A stretch of DNA of 39,638 nt, from NCBI GenBank assembly GCA_022448165.1, contig JAKVAS010000017.1, forward strand, positions 1 to 39,638, read 5' to 3'. The position numbers were made by a program, and so were the translations under genes. This DNA is from Crocinitomicaceae bacterium (GTDB lineage Bacteria; Bacteroidota; Bacteroidia; Flavobacteriales_D; Crocinitomicaceae). Every line of letters starts with the position of its first letter. Within the stretch, counting starts at the first letter, position 1. Below, piece by piece: positions 10,854-19,122 of the stretch. The notes under the pieces are model-generated. The model worked only from the letters and a program-made list of their open reading frames with translations, made no database searches and was not told the origin of the DNA.

Positions 10854-12124
10854 CAATAGCTACTCTTCAATTGTTGTACTCTTTCGTACTTTTTACACTG
10901 AACACTCACTTTATCACTTATCTTGTCAACTTCATCCTTCTTCTTTTGCTCTCCCCTTTCACCATACACCTTTCGTAATTGAAGTAACATAGGGAGATAA
11001 TTTGCTGATAAATCCTTAGCTTTTTGGTTTGTCGCTTGATGAATAACAGTCTTTTCAAACTCTTCATTCCAGAGATAATCATTCTTGTAGAAGTTATTAT
11101 AATCTTCCTCATGATATTCAAAAACCAATCCAACCACGTAAATTTTATCCTTTATTTGCTGAAGATACTCTTTGGGAATTGTCATTGAAATTCCAAGTCC
11201 CTTGGACTTATTCAATTCACAAAATTGAACGAAATAATCCACATCAATCGTGTCACGTTTAGGAAGAACATACCCTTTATCCATTAAAAATGTTCTATAG
11301 ACATCACTTTGCATAAAGTCTAAAGAAATTAATGTAACATCAGATCTTAACTTTTCAATATTCTGCGCATTCCAAGCTCCATAAGAATCATCAAACCCAT
11401 GTGTGATAAGCGTACCATTTTCGGGTGTTGAACGAAGAAGATCTTTTGAATATTCAATTACCGGTACGCTTAAACGGTTAGCCTCTTTTAACAATCCTAA
11501 GTATTTGATTCCATTTACAGAATCATTAGTAATTATACTACAAGCTGCCAATTGAACATGAACATCTGAATTATTAGGACGTAACCTTTCTGCTTCTTTG
11601 AGACTTGATATCAAATCAAGATCATAATTTCCAGCAATAAATGTATAGTAATGATACTCGAACGAATTGGGTGCATTTAACTGAAAGTATCCAACAGCTT
11701 CATCCATTTTCTCTTGTTGAACAATAGATGGTGAACGCTGAGTACGTTGTGTTTTAGCTCCATTTTGTGAATAAGAAAAGTTAAACTCTGCAGACCTATA
11801 AGCTTCTGTTTGCTGATAATTACTTGGAGACATATCAAGCTCTTTTTCAGAAGACATCTGAATTGTTCCATATGGTTTCGGTTCAACAACTGATTCCGTA
11901 TTAACTTCAGACTCCCCACCAACCTTCAGGTGTTTTTTCCTTGACTCTTTAACAGCAGATTTCGGTTTAAACAATTGACCTTTATTAACCACTATAGAGT
12001 CTACTTCTTCAACCTCATTTTTAACATCAGGTTCATTCTCAACTTGTGGAACGGAGTTTGTTACCTCCTGCGCCTCCGCACAGCCATTTAAAATCAATAA
12101 AATACAAACAAAAAAACTTCGCAT
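10853..12124 (-). CDS. TPR-like lipoprotein upstream of the ECF sigma gene
   Basis: A 423-aa protein with a signal peptide ending in a lipobox-like LILNGC (Cys15), so it is probably a lipoprotein. Residues 20-125 are low-complexity, charged and probably disordered. From about 135 it appears helical, with a TPR-like repeat (LISSLKEAERLRPNNSDVHVQLA). A segment near 225-260 (LITHGFDDSYGAWNAQ...RSDVTLISLDFM) resembles the soluble part of DUF2723 membrane proteins, where a similar 'GDnD.yp.w..Q...R.DV' pattern occurs; this resemblance is from memory. Function unknown. Its coupling to sigma and anti-sigma genes suggests an envelope role linked to the regulon. No clear TAnnTTTG box was found upstream. 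Confidence 0.7.
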   Translation of the reverse strand: MRSFFVCILLILNGCAEAQEVTNSVPQVENEPDVKNEVEEVDSIVVNKGQLFKPKSAVKESRKKHLKVGGESEVNTESVVEPKPYGTIQMSSEKELDMSPSNYQQTEAYRSAEFNFSYSQNGAKTQRTQRSPSIVQQEKMDEAVGYFQLNAPNSFEYHYYTFIAGNYDLDLISSLKEAERLRPNNSDVHVQLAACSIITNDSVNGIKYLGLLKEANRLSVPVIEYSKDLLRSTPENGTLITHGFDDSYGAWNAQNIEKLRSDVTLISLDFMQSDVYRTFLMDKGYVLPKRDTIDVDYFVQFCELNKSKGLGISMTIPKEYLQQIKDKIYVVGLVFEYHEEDYNNFYKNDYLWNEEFEKTVIHQATNQKAKDLSANYLPMLLQLRKVYGERGEQKKKDEVDKISDKVSVQCKKYERVQQLKSSY

Positions 12125-12209
12125 AACTACGTATTTGATTATATGTACACCTTATTTTAGAAAAGGTTCAAATAAAGTTAAAGAATCTTTTGAGAAGCCA
12201 CAAACAGGA

Positions 12210-12887
12210 TCAAGAATCCCCGGCAAATAAAAACTTATTAGGAGAAACAAGATTTGTTTTAACAGCATACATGACGATCCCCGCAGTGTTTCGAACACCT
12301 AATTTCGCCATAATATTTTTTCTATGAGTTCCTACCGTATGACTACTAATGAACAACTTTTCCGCTATCTGCCCATTTGTATAGCCCTCCGAGATTAATA
12401 CAATAATTTCTGACTCTCTTTGAGAAAGAACAATTGGATCGCATGTAAAAGACTCTAAATCCAGATCATTAACATCTAAATTTGCCTCTTGAATTGTTTC
12501 TAAAATTTGACCACAAAAGAAGCTACTTCCATTTTGAGTCTCCTTAACTGCATCAACAATTTCAACCAGAGAACAATCTTTTTTAACATAGCTCTTAACT
12601 CCTGATTTTAATGCATGAACTAACGTTTGAGCAGATTGTTCAGGGGTAATCGCCAAAACATTAACCGATTTATCCTTAGCTAAAAGTTGAGAAACAACAT
12701 CAATTGTAAAACCTGGAGCTGTATAATCAATGACTAACAGTTCTATACCAAAATTCTCGAAAATGCTCAATAGCTCTTCGCTATTAGAAGCCTCTCCTAC
12801 AATTTCAATATTCGTTTCTTTATTCAAAGCAGAACGAATTCCTAATCGAATTAATTCATTACTATCTGCAAGAATAAGTTTCACCAT
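12210..12887 (-). CDS. NarL/LuxR-type response regulator (orphan)
   Basis: A 225-aa two-domain response regulator. The receiver domain has the phospho-acceptor Asp54 (LLVIDYTAPG), Asp8 in ILADSNE, Thr81 and the Lys at 102/103. Residue 9, usually a second acid, is Ser here, which could weaken metal binding. The C-terminal LuxR helix-turn-helix is canonical (LSQRESEIIVLISEGYTN, then IAEKLFISSHTVGTHR and NIMAKLGVRN). No histidine kinase gene is adjacent, so the partner is elsewhere or the protein acts without phosphorylation. It ends 85 nt before the lipoprotein gene start; whether it regulates that operon is open. Confidence 0.92.
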   Translation of the reverse strand: MVKLILADSNELIRLGIRSALNKETNIEIVGEASNSEELLSIFENFGIELLVIDYTAPGFTIDVVSQLLAKDKSVNVLAITPEQSAQTLVHALKSGVKSYVKKDCSLVEIVDAVKETQNGSSFFCGQILETIQEANLDVNDLDLESFTCDPIVLSQRESEIIVLISEGYTNGQIAEKLFISSHTVGTHRKNIMAKLGVRNTAGIVMYAVKTNLVSPNKFLFAGDS

Positions 12888-12910
12888 TATTTAGAATCAA
12901 TTTATATAAG

Positions 12911-12918
12911 CAAATATA
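12911..12918 (-). promoter_or_regulatory. -7 box (TATATTTG on minus) of the response regulator gene
   Basis: The minus strand reads TATATTTG, a full match to TAnnTTTG, 23 nt before the ATG at 12887. No good TTG -33 element lies 19-21 nt upstream. A small dyad TCTTCAGAAGA at 12943-12953 lies just upstream and may be an operator. Confidence 0.5.
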
Positions 12919-12968
12919 GTTAGAATTCCAAAAAGAACACGGTCTTCAGAAGATATATTTTATTAAAA

Positions 12969-14045
12969 CTAGAACTTTACCAACCACCCCATCTCATCTT
13001 CAACACGACCAGCTTTCAAGTCAGTTAAATATGCTTTAACTTTATTAGATAATACTCTTGATTCAACTGAAGGCAATTCAAATAACTCCCCTCTAAATCC
13101 AATCTTAGCAATTGTAGCAATTGTAGCAGCTGTACCAGCACCAAATGCGTCAGTCACGCGTCCTTCTCTAAGTGCTTCAACAACTTCTTCAACAGAAACT
13201 TTACGTTCCTCTACTTCCACACCCCAATGTTTTGCTATTTCAACAACAGACCTTTTTGTTACACCTTTTAAGATTGTATCCACATCTTCAGCAGGAGTAA
13301 CTAACTTTCCATCAATTTCAAAAACAACATTCATCGTTCCAGATTCCTCAATATACTTATGCTCGGCCGCATCAGTCCAAATTAATTGATGAAATCCTTC
13401 TTCTTTAGCCAATTTTGCTGGATATAAAGATGCTGCATAATTACCTGCCGTTTTTGCTCGTCCAACTCCACCAGAAGCAGCACGCGTATAATGTTCTTCA
13501 ATTTTTACATTTACAGGCTCCGAATAATAAGATCCAACTGGACAAGTAAAAATGACAAACTTATATTTATCTGAAGGCTTAATTCCGATAAAATCATCTA
13601 TAGCAAACATGTATGGACGAATATATAAAGAATACCCTTCTTTATTTGGAATCCAGTCACGGTCTAAATCAACTGTTCGTTTTATTAATTCAGTATATAC
13701 ATCTTCAGGAATTGTTGGCATACACATGCGCTCACAAGATTCTATAAATCTTTTCGCATTCAAGTCAGGACGAAAAATTAAAACATTACCATCTTCGTCT
13801 TTATTTGCCTTCATCCCTTCAAAAACAGACTGTCCGTAATGAATAGCTGAAGTAGCCGGGTGTAATGATAACGGAGCAAAAGGAACAATCTCTGGCTCAT
13901 TCCATTCACCATTCTCATAATCCATCACCAACATGTGATCAGAAAAAACTCTACCAAAAGGCAGGTTATCCCAATCTACTTGATTGATTCTTGATTTTTC
14001 AATTCGCTGTATTTTCAATGTCAAAGAGTCATTCACCATAGTCAT
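12969..14045 (-). CDS. ilvE: Branched-chain amino acid aminotransferase
   Basis: A PLP-dependent class IV aminotransferase that performs the last step of leucine, isoleucine and valine synthesis with glutamate as amino donor. The 358-aa protein matches the long BCAT (type II) subfamily: HYGQSVFEGMKA near 69-80, YIRPYMF, the PLP lysine Lys198 in GRAKTAGNYAASLYPA, EHKYIEESGTMNVVFEI and AFGAGTAATIATI, a phosphate-binding region. Two ATGs are possible (14045 or 14039); the first sits 11 nt after a very good promoter. It stands alone, without other ilv or leu genes nearby. Confidence 0.96.
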   Translation of the reverse strand: MTMVNDSLTLKIQRIEKSRINQVDWDNLPFGRVFSDHMLVMDYENGEWNEPEIVPFAPLSLHPATSAIHYGQSVFEGMKANKDEDGNVLIFRPDLNAKRFIESCERMCMPTIPEDVYTELIKRTVDLDRDWIPNKEGYSLYIRPYMFAIDDFIGIKPSDKYKFVIFTCPVGSYYSEPVNVKIEEHYTRAASGGVGRAKTAGNYAASLYPAKLAKEEGFHQLIWTDAAEHKYIEESGTMNVVFEIDGKLVTPAEDVDTILKGVTKRSVVEIAKHWGVEVEERKVSVEEVVEALREGRVTDAFGAGTAATIATIAKIGFRGELFELPSVESRVLSNKVKAYLTDLKAGRVEDEMGWLVKF

Positions 14046-14056
14046 TTTCTATGCTG

Positions 14057-14087
14057 CAAAGATACACAGAATCTCGTATTTAGCAAA
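14057..14087 (-). promoter_or_regulatory. Promoter of ilvE: TTTG - 19 nt - TATCTTTG
   Basis: On the minus strand TTTG (14087-14084) is followed after exactly 19 nt by TATCTTTG (14064-14057), a full match to the Bacteroidota sigma-A consensus. The -7 box lies 11 nt before the ATG, so the leader is only a few nucleotides long. Confidence 0.8.
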
Positions 14088-14121
14088 TGGTAAAAAATCA
14101 ATGATTGATTAAATATTTCTG

Positions 14122-14129
14122 TAATTTTG
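14122..14129 (+). promoter_or_regulatory. -7 box (TAATTTTG) of recQ
   Basis: TAATTTTG matches TAnnTTTG and lies 19 nt before the TTG start of recQ. A clear -33 TTG was not identified at the right distance. Confidence 0.5.
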
Positions 14130-14148
14130 AAGGTTTAACATATTCATT

Positions 14149-16032
14149 TTGCAAAAAAGCAGAGAATTATTAAAACGCTATTGGGGATACGATTCCTTTC
14201 GACCTTTACAGGAAGAAATAGTCGATTCGATTATTTACGGAAGTGATACTCTAGCTATCTTACCTACTGGCGGAGGAAAATCCATTTGTTTTCAGGTTCC
14301 TGGAATGGCTCTTGATGGGTTAACACTTGTTATCTCACCATTAATCGCTCTTATGCAGGATCAAGTAGACCAGCTAGCGAAAAGAGGAATCAAAGCTTCA
14401 ATGATTCGTTCAGGAATGAGTTATCGTGAAATCGATATCACTCTGGATAATGCACGATTCGGAGGAACAAAATTTCTATACACAAGTCCTGAAAGACTTA
14501 AAACTTCATTGTTTCTGGAGAGATTCAAAGAAATGAATGTTAGTTTAATAGTCATTGATGAAGCCCATTGCATTTCACAGTGGGGACATGATTTTCGGCC
14601 TGCATACCTGGAAATCAGCTCCATAAAAGAACTTCACCCCGAATGTCCATTAGTTGCCGTTACGGCATCTGCTACGAATCAAGTTCAAAAGGACATTATT
14701 GATCAACTCACCCTAAAATCACCAAAAATATTTAAGGGATCTTTGAGTCGTTCTAATTTACATTACGCTGCAATCCTTTCTGACAACAAATTGAATTCTA
14801 TCCTCAATTATTGTAATAATAGAATTCAAGAATCTGGAATTGTATACTGTCAAACACGAAAGAGTGTTAAACATGTTGTACAGCAACTTAGAGCGAAAAA
14901 AATATCTGCAGGTTTTTATCATGGTGGACTAAACACAGATGACCGTAAATACATGATGGAAAACTGGTTAAACGGCAACATACATGTAATGGTTGCAACC
15001 AATGCCTTTGGCATGGGGATAGACAAACCAAATGTTCGATACGTTTTACACTATGAAGTACCATCCAATATTGAAGCTTATTATCAAGAAGCTGGTCGCG
15101 CTGGACGAGATGAAAAATCGGCAAACGCAATAATATACTGGGAACCTAAAGATTTAGATCAATTAAAAGATCGTCTAAAATATAAGTTTCCTCCAAAAGA
15201 CAGAATTAAGCAAATATATAGTTCAATTTGCAATTTCTTAACCATTGCAATTGAATCAGGAGAAGGAGAAACATTTGATCTAGACATCAAACGTTTTGCA
15301 TCAATGTTTCATTTTTCAATTTCCGAAATTTTCTATTCTCTTAAAGTTCTAGAGAACAATTCCTCCTTAGTTTTCACGGAACAATCTTTCCATCCTACCC
15401 GATTAAAAATCGCAATTGGACAATCAGCACTTTATAAATTTCAAGTTGGCCATGATAAAGTTTCGTCAATTTTAATGCTTCTAACAAGAAGTTATCCTGG
15501 ACTTTTTGATCGATTTATAACAATAAATGAATCAGAACTATCCAAACGACTAAAAATTACCTTTTCGGACTTTAGAGAACAATTACTTTACTTGGAACAA
15601 TATGGTGTTATTGACTTAAGTCTTCAGTCTAATCTACCTCAAATAACATTATTACACGGTCGGTATTTAGAAAGTAAACTATCTATTGACCAATCGATTT
15701 ACGAACAAAAACAACAAGCCGAAGAAAGTAAACTTAATTCGTTAATTAAATATATAAAGACAACTAGTTGTCGATCCGTTGAAATTTCAAATTATTTTAA
15801 TGCAGATTCTGTAATCTGCAAAGTTTGTGATAATTGCTTAGAAAACATGAGTAGCACATACACCCAAAAAGAACTTTACGAAATAATACCCACCTTATTA
15901 CCCTCTAATTTAGATCAACTTTCCAACAAGTTAGCTGTCAAAGAATCAATTGTAAAAAAAGCAATTCAACACCTCATCCTAGAAGAGCTAATTATCTTCA
16001 ATGGTGAAAATTATCAAACGACTAATTCTTAA
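14149..16032 (+). CDS. recQ: ATP-dependent DNA helicase RecQ
   Basis: RecQ unwinds DNA in the 3'-5' direction in recombination and repair. The 627-aa protein has the superfamily 2 helicase motifs: FRPLQEEIV (motif 0), Walker A GGGKS at 41-45, DEAHCISQWGHDFRP (motif II plus the RecQ aromatic loop), VAVTASAT, GFYHGGL, and AFGMGIDKPNVRYVLHYEVP followed by YYQEAGRAGRD (motif VI). The RecQ-Ct zinc-binding cysteines are present late in the protein (CRSVEISNYF...CKVCDNC), followed by a short winged-helix-like tail. An HRDC domain is not apparent. The start must be TTG at 14149 (or the ATT just before it), because no ATG occurs before the helicase core. It overlaps the converging LexA-like gene by 11 nt. 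Confidence 0.96.
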   Translation: MQKSRELLKRYWGYDSFRPLQEEIVDSIIYGSDTLAILPTGGGKSICFQVPGMALDGLTLVISPLIALMQDQVDQLAKRGIKASMIRSGMSYREIDITLDNARFGGTKFLYTSPERLKTSLFLERFKEMNVSLIVIDEAHCISQWGHDFRPAYLEISSIKELHPECPLVAVTASATNQVQKDIIDQLTLKSPKIFKGSLSRSNLHYAAILSDNKLNSILNYCNNRIQESGIVYCQTRKSVKHVVQQLRAKKISAGFYHGGLNTDDRKYMMENWLNGNIHVMVATNAFGMGIDKPNVRYVLHYEVPSNIEAYYQEAGRAGRDEKSANAIIYWEPKDLDQLKDRLKYKFPPKDRIKQIYSSICNFLTIAIESGEGETFDLDIKRFASMFHFSISEIFYSLKVLENNSSLVFTEQSFHPTRLKIAIGQSALYKFQVGHDKVSSILMLLTRSYPGLFDRFITINESELSKRLKITFSDFREQLLYLEQYGVIDLSLQSNLPQITLLHGRYLESKLSIDQSIYEQKQQAEESKLNSLIKYIKTTSCRSVEISNYFNADSVICKVCDNCLENMSSTYTQKELYEIIPTLLPSNLDQLSNKLAVKESIVKKAIQHLILEELIIFNGENYQTTNS

Positions 16033-16822
16033 TCATCGATTTAATCTCATGCACCTCTTTTTGTAAATCTTTCAAAGATTGAGACAAATCAGTATCATCA
16101 ATTTTAAGATCTGGTAGTTCTGGAGATATATAATTTACAAATTTCCATATTTCAACGATATCATTTGCATGAACGACATATGGTTCGTAAAAAGTATTTG
16201 TTGAACACAATTGAAATGATTGTTCTGAACTCAATAAATTATGCACCACTTTAAAGACTATACCATCATCCTTTGTTACTACAATACATGGTGTTCCATT
16301 TCTAATTGACATCCAATTCTGAACAAACTCACCAACAACAAAAGAACCTTCAACAACTGGAGGCATAGAATCTCCCTTAATTGGAAACGATCGATATTTT
16401 CTGTCTTTCGAAAGAAAAGGTAAATGAAATGTTGGCAACACTTTCAAGTAATCAGGATCTGCATATCCAGCCGTATACCCTGCACTTGCCTTTTGAGGAA
16501 TCAATTCTATTAAATCTTCATTTTCCTCACTTACTACGGTTGTCAAAACCCTCAATTTATGTCCTTTAACATCAACATGCAAACCGCTATCCACTCTATT
16601 CCAGTCGCTATCTTTGTATTTAGAAAAGTCTTGTTTCACAAGATCATCAATAGAAACACTGTAAAATTCGCTAAAGAGTATTAAACTATCAAGATTGGGG
16701 TGAGCTACGTTATTCTCATACCCTGAATAGGAACTGCGTGTTAAACCCAGTTCATTTGCCACTTCTTCCTGAGACATTTTCCTTCTATTTCTCAGCATCT
16801 TTAAGTTTGTCCCGATCCCCAT
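16022..16822 (-). CDS. LexA/CI-like repressor: XRE helix-turn-helix plus S24 peptidase domain
   Basis: A 266-aa transcriptional repressor. Residues 5-62 are a Cro/CI-type helix-turn-helix (MSQEEVANELGLTRSSYSGYENN). The C-terminal half is an S24 domain with catalytic Ser152 in KGDSMPP and Lys191 in VFKVV. An Ala114-Gly115 pair in KASAGYTAGY sits where LexA-type proteins are self-cleaved, so RecA-stimulated autoproteolysis is possible but not proven. The last about 25 residues look like a coiled coil. It is a stand-alone chromosomal gene of a kind common in Flavobacteriales and has no phage genes around it. The inverted repeat 17-37 nt upstream may be its own operator. Classical LexA carries a different (winged) N-terminal domain, so I do not call it lexA. 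Confidence 0.88.
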   Translation of the reverse strand: MGIGTNLKMLRNRRKMSQEEVANELGLTRSSYSGYENNVAHPNLDSLILFSEFYSVSIDDLVKQDFSKYKDSDWNRVDSGLHVDVKGHKLRVLTTVVSEENEDLIELIPQKASAGYTAGYADPDYLKVLPTFHLPFLSKDRKYRSFPIKGDSMPPVVEGSFVVGEFVQNWMSIRNGTPCIVVTKDDGIVFKVVHNLLSSEQSFQLCSTNTFYEPYVVHANDIVEIWKFVNYISPELPDLKIDDTDLSQSLKDLQKEVHEIKSMIKN

Positions 16823-16838
16823 GTTTACTTTTTAATCA

Positions 16839-16859
16839 ATTATATGTCGGAAATATAAT
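16839..16859. promoter_or_regulatory. Inverted repeat, candidate autoregulatory operator of the LexA-like repressor
   Basis: ATTATAT-gtcggaa-ATATAAT is a perfect 7-bp inverted repeat with a 7-nt spacer, centred about 27 bp upstream of the repressor start. Position and symmetry fit a binding site for a dimeric repressor that overlaps its own promoter. The AT-rich arms make chance occurrence possible. Confidence 0.4.
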
Positions 16860-16894
16860 CAAATCTTAAAATATAAACAAGTGATGATCAATTT

Positions 16895-17767
16895 TTAATC
16901 ACGAAGGATAATCGGAGTCCCCATAGCTTTAGATTGAACAGCAACATATTTGGCCCCTAAAAAGATAATTTGAGAAGAATAATAAACCCAAACAAGAACA
17001 ATTAATAATGTTCCTGCGACACCGCCATTCGCAGCAAAAAAATAATTCCCAAGGTAAAACTTAATGAGTAACTGCCCTACATACAACAAAATACTGGTTA
17101 GAAAAGCCCCTTGCATAGCCATTTTCCAACGAACCACACCATCATGAAGATATTTAAATACAAACGTGAATATGAGCGCATTCATAAATATTGGAAGGCC
17201 GTATCGCACAATCCCAGAGAACAACCAATTTAACACCTCAATATCATCAAAAAATTGAGAGCTAATTGATAGAAAAATAGTTTCAGCAAAATACAGGAGA
17301 ATAACAACAACCGTTATTCCTGCAATAAAGGCCATAGAAGTGAATCGAAATAATAGACCACGCACAATTTTTCTTCTCCTACTTAAAATAGCAGTATCTA
17401 AATCATAAAATTCATCAATGCTTCTCTTTAACGAAGTCAATATCGCAGTACACGAAAACATCAATGCCACAGCCCCTATAATTTCTAGTAATAAATTCCC
17501 TTTACCTAAATCAATTTGATTCAAAAAGCCCAAAACACCTTGAACATCCTCTATTCCAATTTGCTCTCGTAACAGATTAGCAATAATATCTATCATTACG
17601 TCATGCCCTACAATACGACCAAAAATAGTGATGCTTAAATAAAGCAAGGGAACCAAAGCAAGAATAGAATAATACGCTAAAGAAGCTCCATGCATCATTG
17701 ATTTTTCACGAAAGAATTCGATTAAAACAGTTCGCAACAATTGATAAGTATCCTTTAATTTATTCAT
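16895..17767 (-). CDS. YihY/BrkB family inner-membrane protein
   Basis: A 290-aa integral membrane protein with about six hydrophobic segments and the family hallmark MMHGASLAYYSILALVPLLYL near the N-terminus, plus FYDLDTAILSRRRKIVRGL and GGVAGTLLIVLVWVYYSSQ. The family was once misnamed RNase BN; its biochemical role is not settled. The start overlaps the ABC ATPase gene by 8 nt, so the two are translated from one mRNA. This coupling makes it conceivable that the ATPase and this membrane protein work together, but YihY proteins are not known ABC permeases. Confidence 0.9.
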   Translation of the reverse strand: MNKLKDTYQLLRTVLIEFFREKSMMHGASLAYYSILALVPLLYLSITIFGRIVGHDVMIDIIANLLREQIGIEDVQGVLGFLNQIDLGKGNLLLEIIGAVALMFSCTAILTSLKRSIDEFYDLDTAILSRRRKIVRGLLFRFTSMAFIAGITVVVILLYFAETIFLSISSQFFDDIEVLNWLFSGIVRYGLPIFMNALIFTFVFKYLHDGVVRWKMAMQGAFLTSILLYVGQLLIKFYLGNYFFAANGGVAGTLLIVLVWVYYSSQIIFLGAKYVAVQSKAMGTPIILRD

Positions 17768-18686
17768 ATTTTCTTTTGATCGATATCGAACTTAATTTTT
17801 CCAATGGTTCATCGGATACTAACATTACCTCTTCTGAATTTCCAGAAATATTAAAATAATTCACAATGTACAAACCGACATTAATTGACCGAAGGTAATT
17901 AATTTGTATTTCGTCTCCTTCAGGATCATATTCATTCGGTCGAAAAAGAACTTCATCACCTCCAATCGTTACGCGATTTACAACCCCTAATAACTCCGCT
18001 TTCTCCTTCGTTTTAGAGGAATAAAAAAAACGCTTTGGATCTATACATTCTTCAACACCATTCCCTTCTAAATATATTATTTTGTTCGCTATTGACATAA
18101 TCTCCTCCCCATCATGAGAAACCAAAATAACTGTTGTGTTTCGAACATTATTTAACTCTAGTAAATAACCAATAATTCTTAATCTCAACCGTAAGTCTAA
18201 ATGAACAAAAGGCTCATCAAGTAATAAAAACTTAGGCTCACAAGCAATTGCTCGACCTAAGGCTAATCTTTGTTGCTCACCTCCAGAAAGTAAGTGGGCC
18301 TTTCGATTTTTAATTTGGTTAAGCTCTAATAACTCTAGAAGTTCGTTGATTAAAACATGTTGATCTTCTTTGTGCAAATGAAGAACCTTTTCTCTCAAGT
18401 TCTCCTCAACAGAATGAAACAAATCCAACGCGAAATCCTGATTAACCAGCTGTAATTCCTCATATCCCGGTATCAGTTTTATAGAAGGTCCTTGAAGCTT
18501 ACCACCCTCAAAAAAGATTTCTCCTTCAGAAGAATCTAATAAGCCACACATTAATTTTAATAGAGATGTTTTCCCTACACCACTTCTTCCAACTACTCCC
18601 ACAAGCTCTCCCTGACCAATTTCAAATGAAATATCTCGGAATATCCAATCCTCTCGCTTTAACCCAACTTTAGAAAGTCGTAACAT
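17760..18686 (-). CDS. Orphan ABC-type ATPase with C-terminal TOBE-like extension
   Basis: A 308-aa ABC nucleotide-binding subunit: Walker A GRSGVGKTS at 33-41, signature LSGGEQQRLALGRA near 138, Walker B FLLLDEPFVHLD near 158, and the H-loop LVSHDGEE. Residues 235-308 follow the pattern of the TOBE domain of MalK/PotA/FbpC-type importers (ELLGVVNRVTIGG, VLFRPNEYD). No permease or binding-protein gene is adjacent. The gene sits directly after the 141-aa unknown gene (stop and start adjacent) and overlaps YihY. The partner permease is unknown; import of iron, polyamine or another substrate is only a family-level guess. Confidence 0.88.
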   Translation of the reverse strand: MLRLSKVGLKREDWIFRDISFEIGQGELVGVVGRSGVGKTSLLKLMCGLLDSSEGEIFFEGGKLQGPSIKLIPGYEELQLVNQDFALDLFHSVEENLREKVLHLHKEDQHVLINELLELLELNQIKNRKAHLLSGGEQQRLALGRAIACEPKFLLLDEPFVHLDLRLRLRIIGYLLELNNVRNTTVILVSHDGEEIMSIANKIIYLEGNGVEECIDPKRFFYSSKTKEKAELLGVVNRVTIGGDEVLFRPNEYDPEGDEIQINYLRSINVGLYIVNYFNISGNSEEVMLVSDEPLEKLSSISIKRKYE

Positions 18687-19112
18687 TTAAACAATCAATT
18701 CTTTAGGGAATTCTTGAGAAGCTATGTAAATTCCAGGAATAGGATTTGACATTGGTTCATAATCTTTAATATAAATTTTAAGATTTAAATCATCTCCCTC
18801 AATAATTTCAAATGAATCTAGAATACTTTCGGAGCAACCTACATAAGTGGATACCTCCCCTTTAACCTCAAAAAGTCTCATCCCTTTAACCTCATGAGAA
18901 AACTTCGTGCCATCTGGCATCTCTCCTTCTAAAGGAAATCCTGCTCCTTCATGCTGTACAATATTAGTTACATCTGTAGTAATCTTTAACTCATCCTCCC
19001 ATTCATATTTTCGATTTAACTCAGATTCCTTTCCATTATTATTAGCCTCAGCATGCTCTATTGAAAAATGATCATTTAATAAATAAACATTAATTGTACA
19101 ATTCATATCCAT
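18687..19112 (-). CDS. Unknown 141-aa protein, first gene of the ABC/YihY cluster
   Basis: I do not recognise this family. The product is small, acidic, soluble-looking and rich in beta-type stretches (DMNCTINVYLLND, LFEVKGEVSTYVG, DLNLKIYIKDY), with no signal peptide or transmembrane helix. Position 1 of a tight three-gene unit with the orphan ABC ATPase (the stop codon abuts the next ATG) suggests a linked role. The start is the ATG at 19112, 10 nt after a TATTTTTG promoter box; a second ATG lies two codons downstream. Confidence 0.7.
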   Translation of the reverse strand: MDMNCTINVYLLNDHFSIEHAEANNNGKESELNRKYEWEDELKITTDVTNIVQHEGAGFPLEGEMPDGTKFSHEVKGMRLFEVKGEVSTYVGCSESILDSFEIIEGDDLNLKIYIKDYEPMSNPIPGIYIASQEFPKELIV

Positions 19113-19122
19113 GTATTTCCTG

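Noticed and set aside
16022-16822. Prophage remnant around the CI-like repressor
   Set aside because: Neighbours are core genes (recQ, YihY) and there are no phage structural, integrase or att-like sequences.
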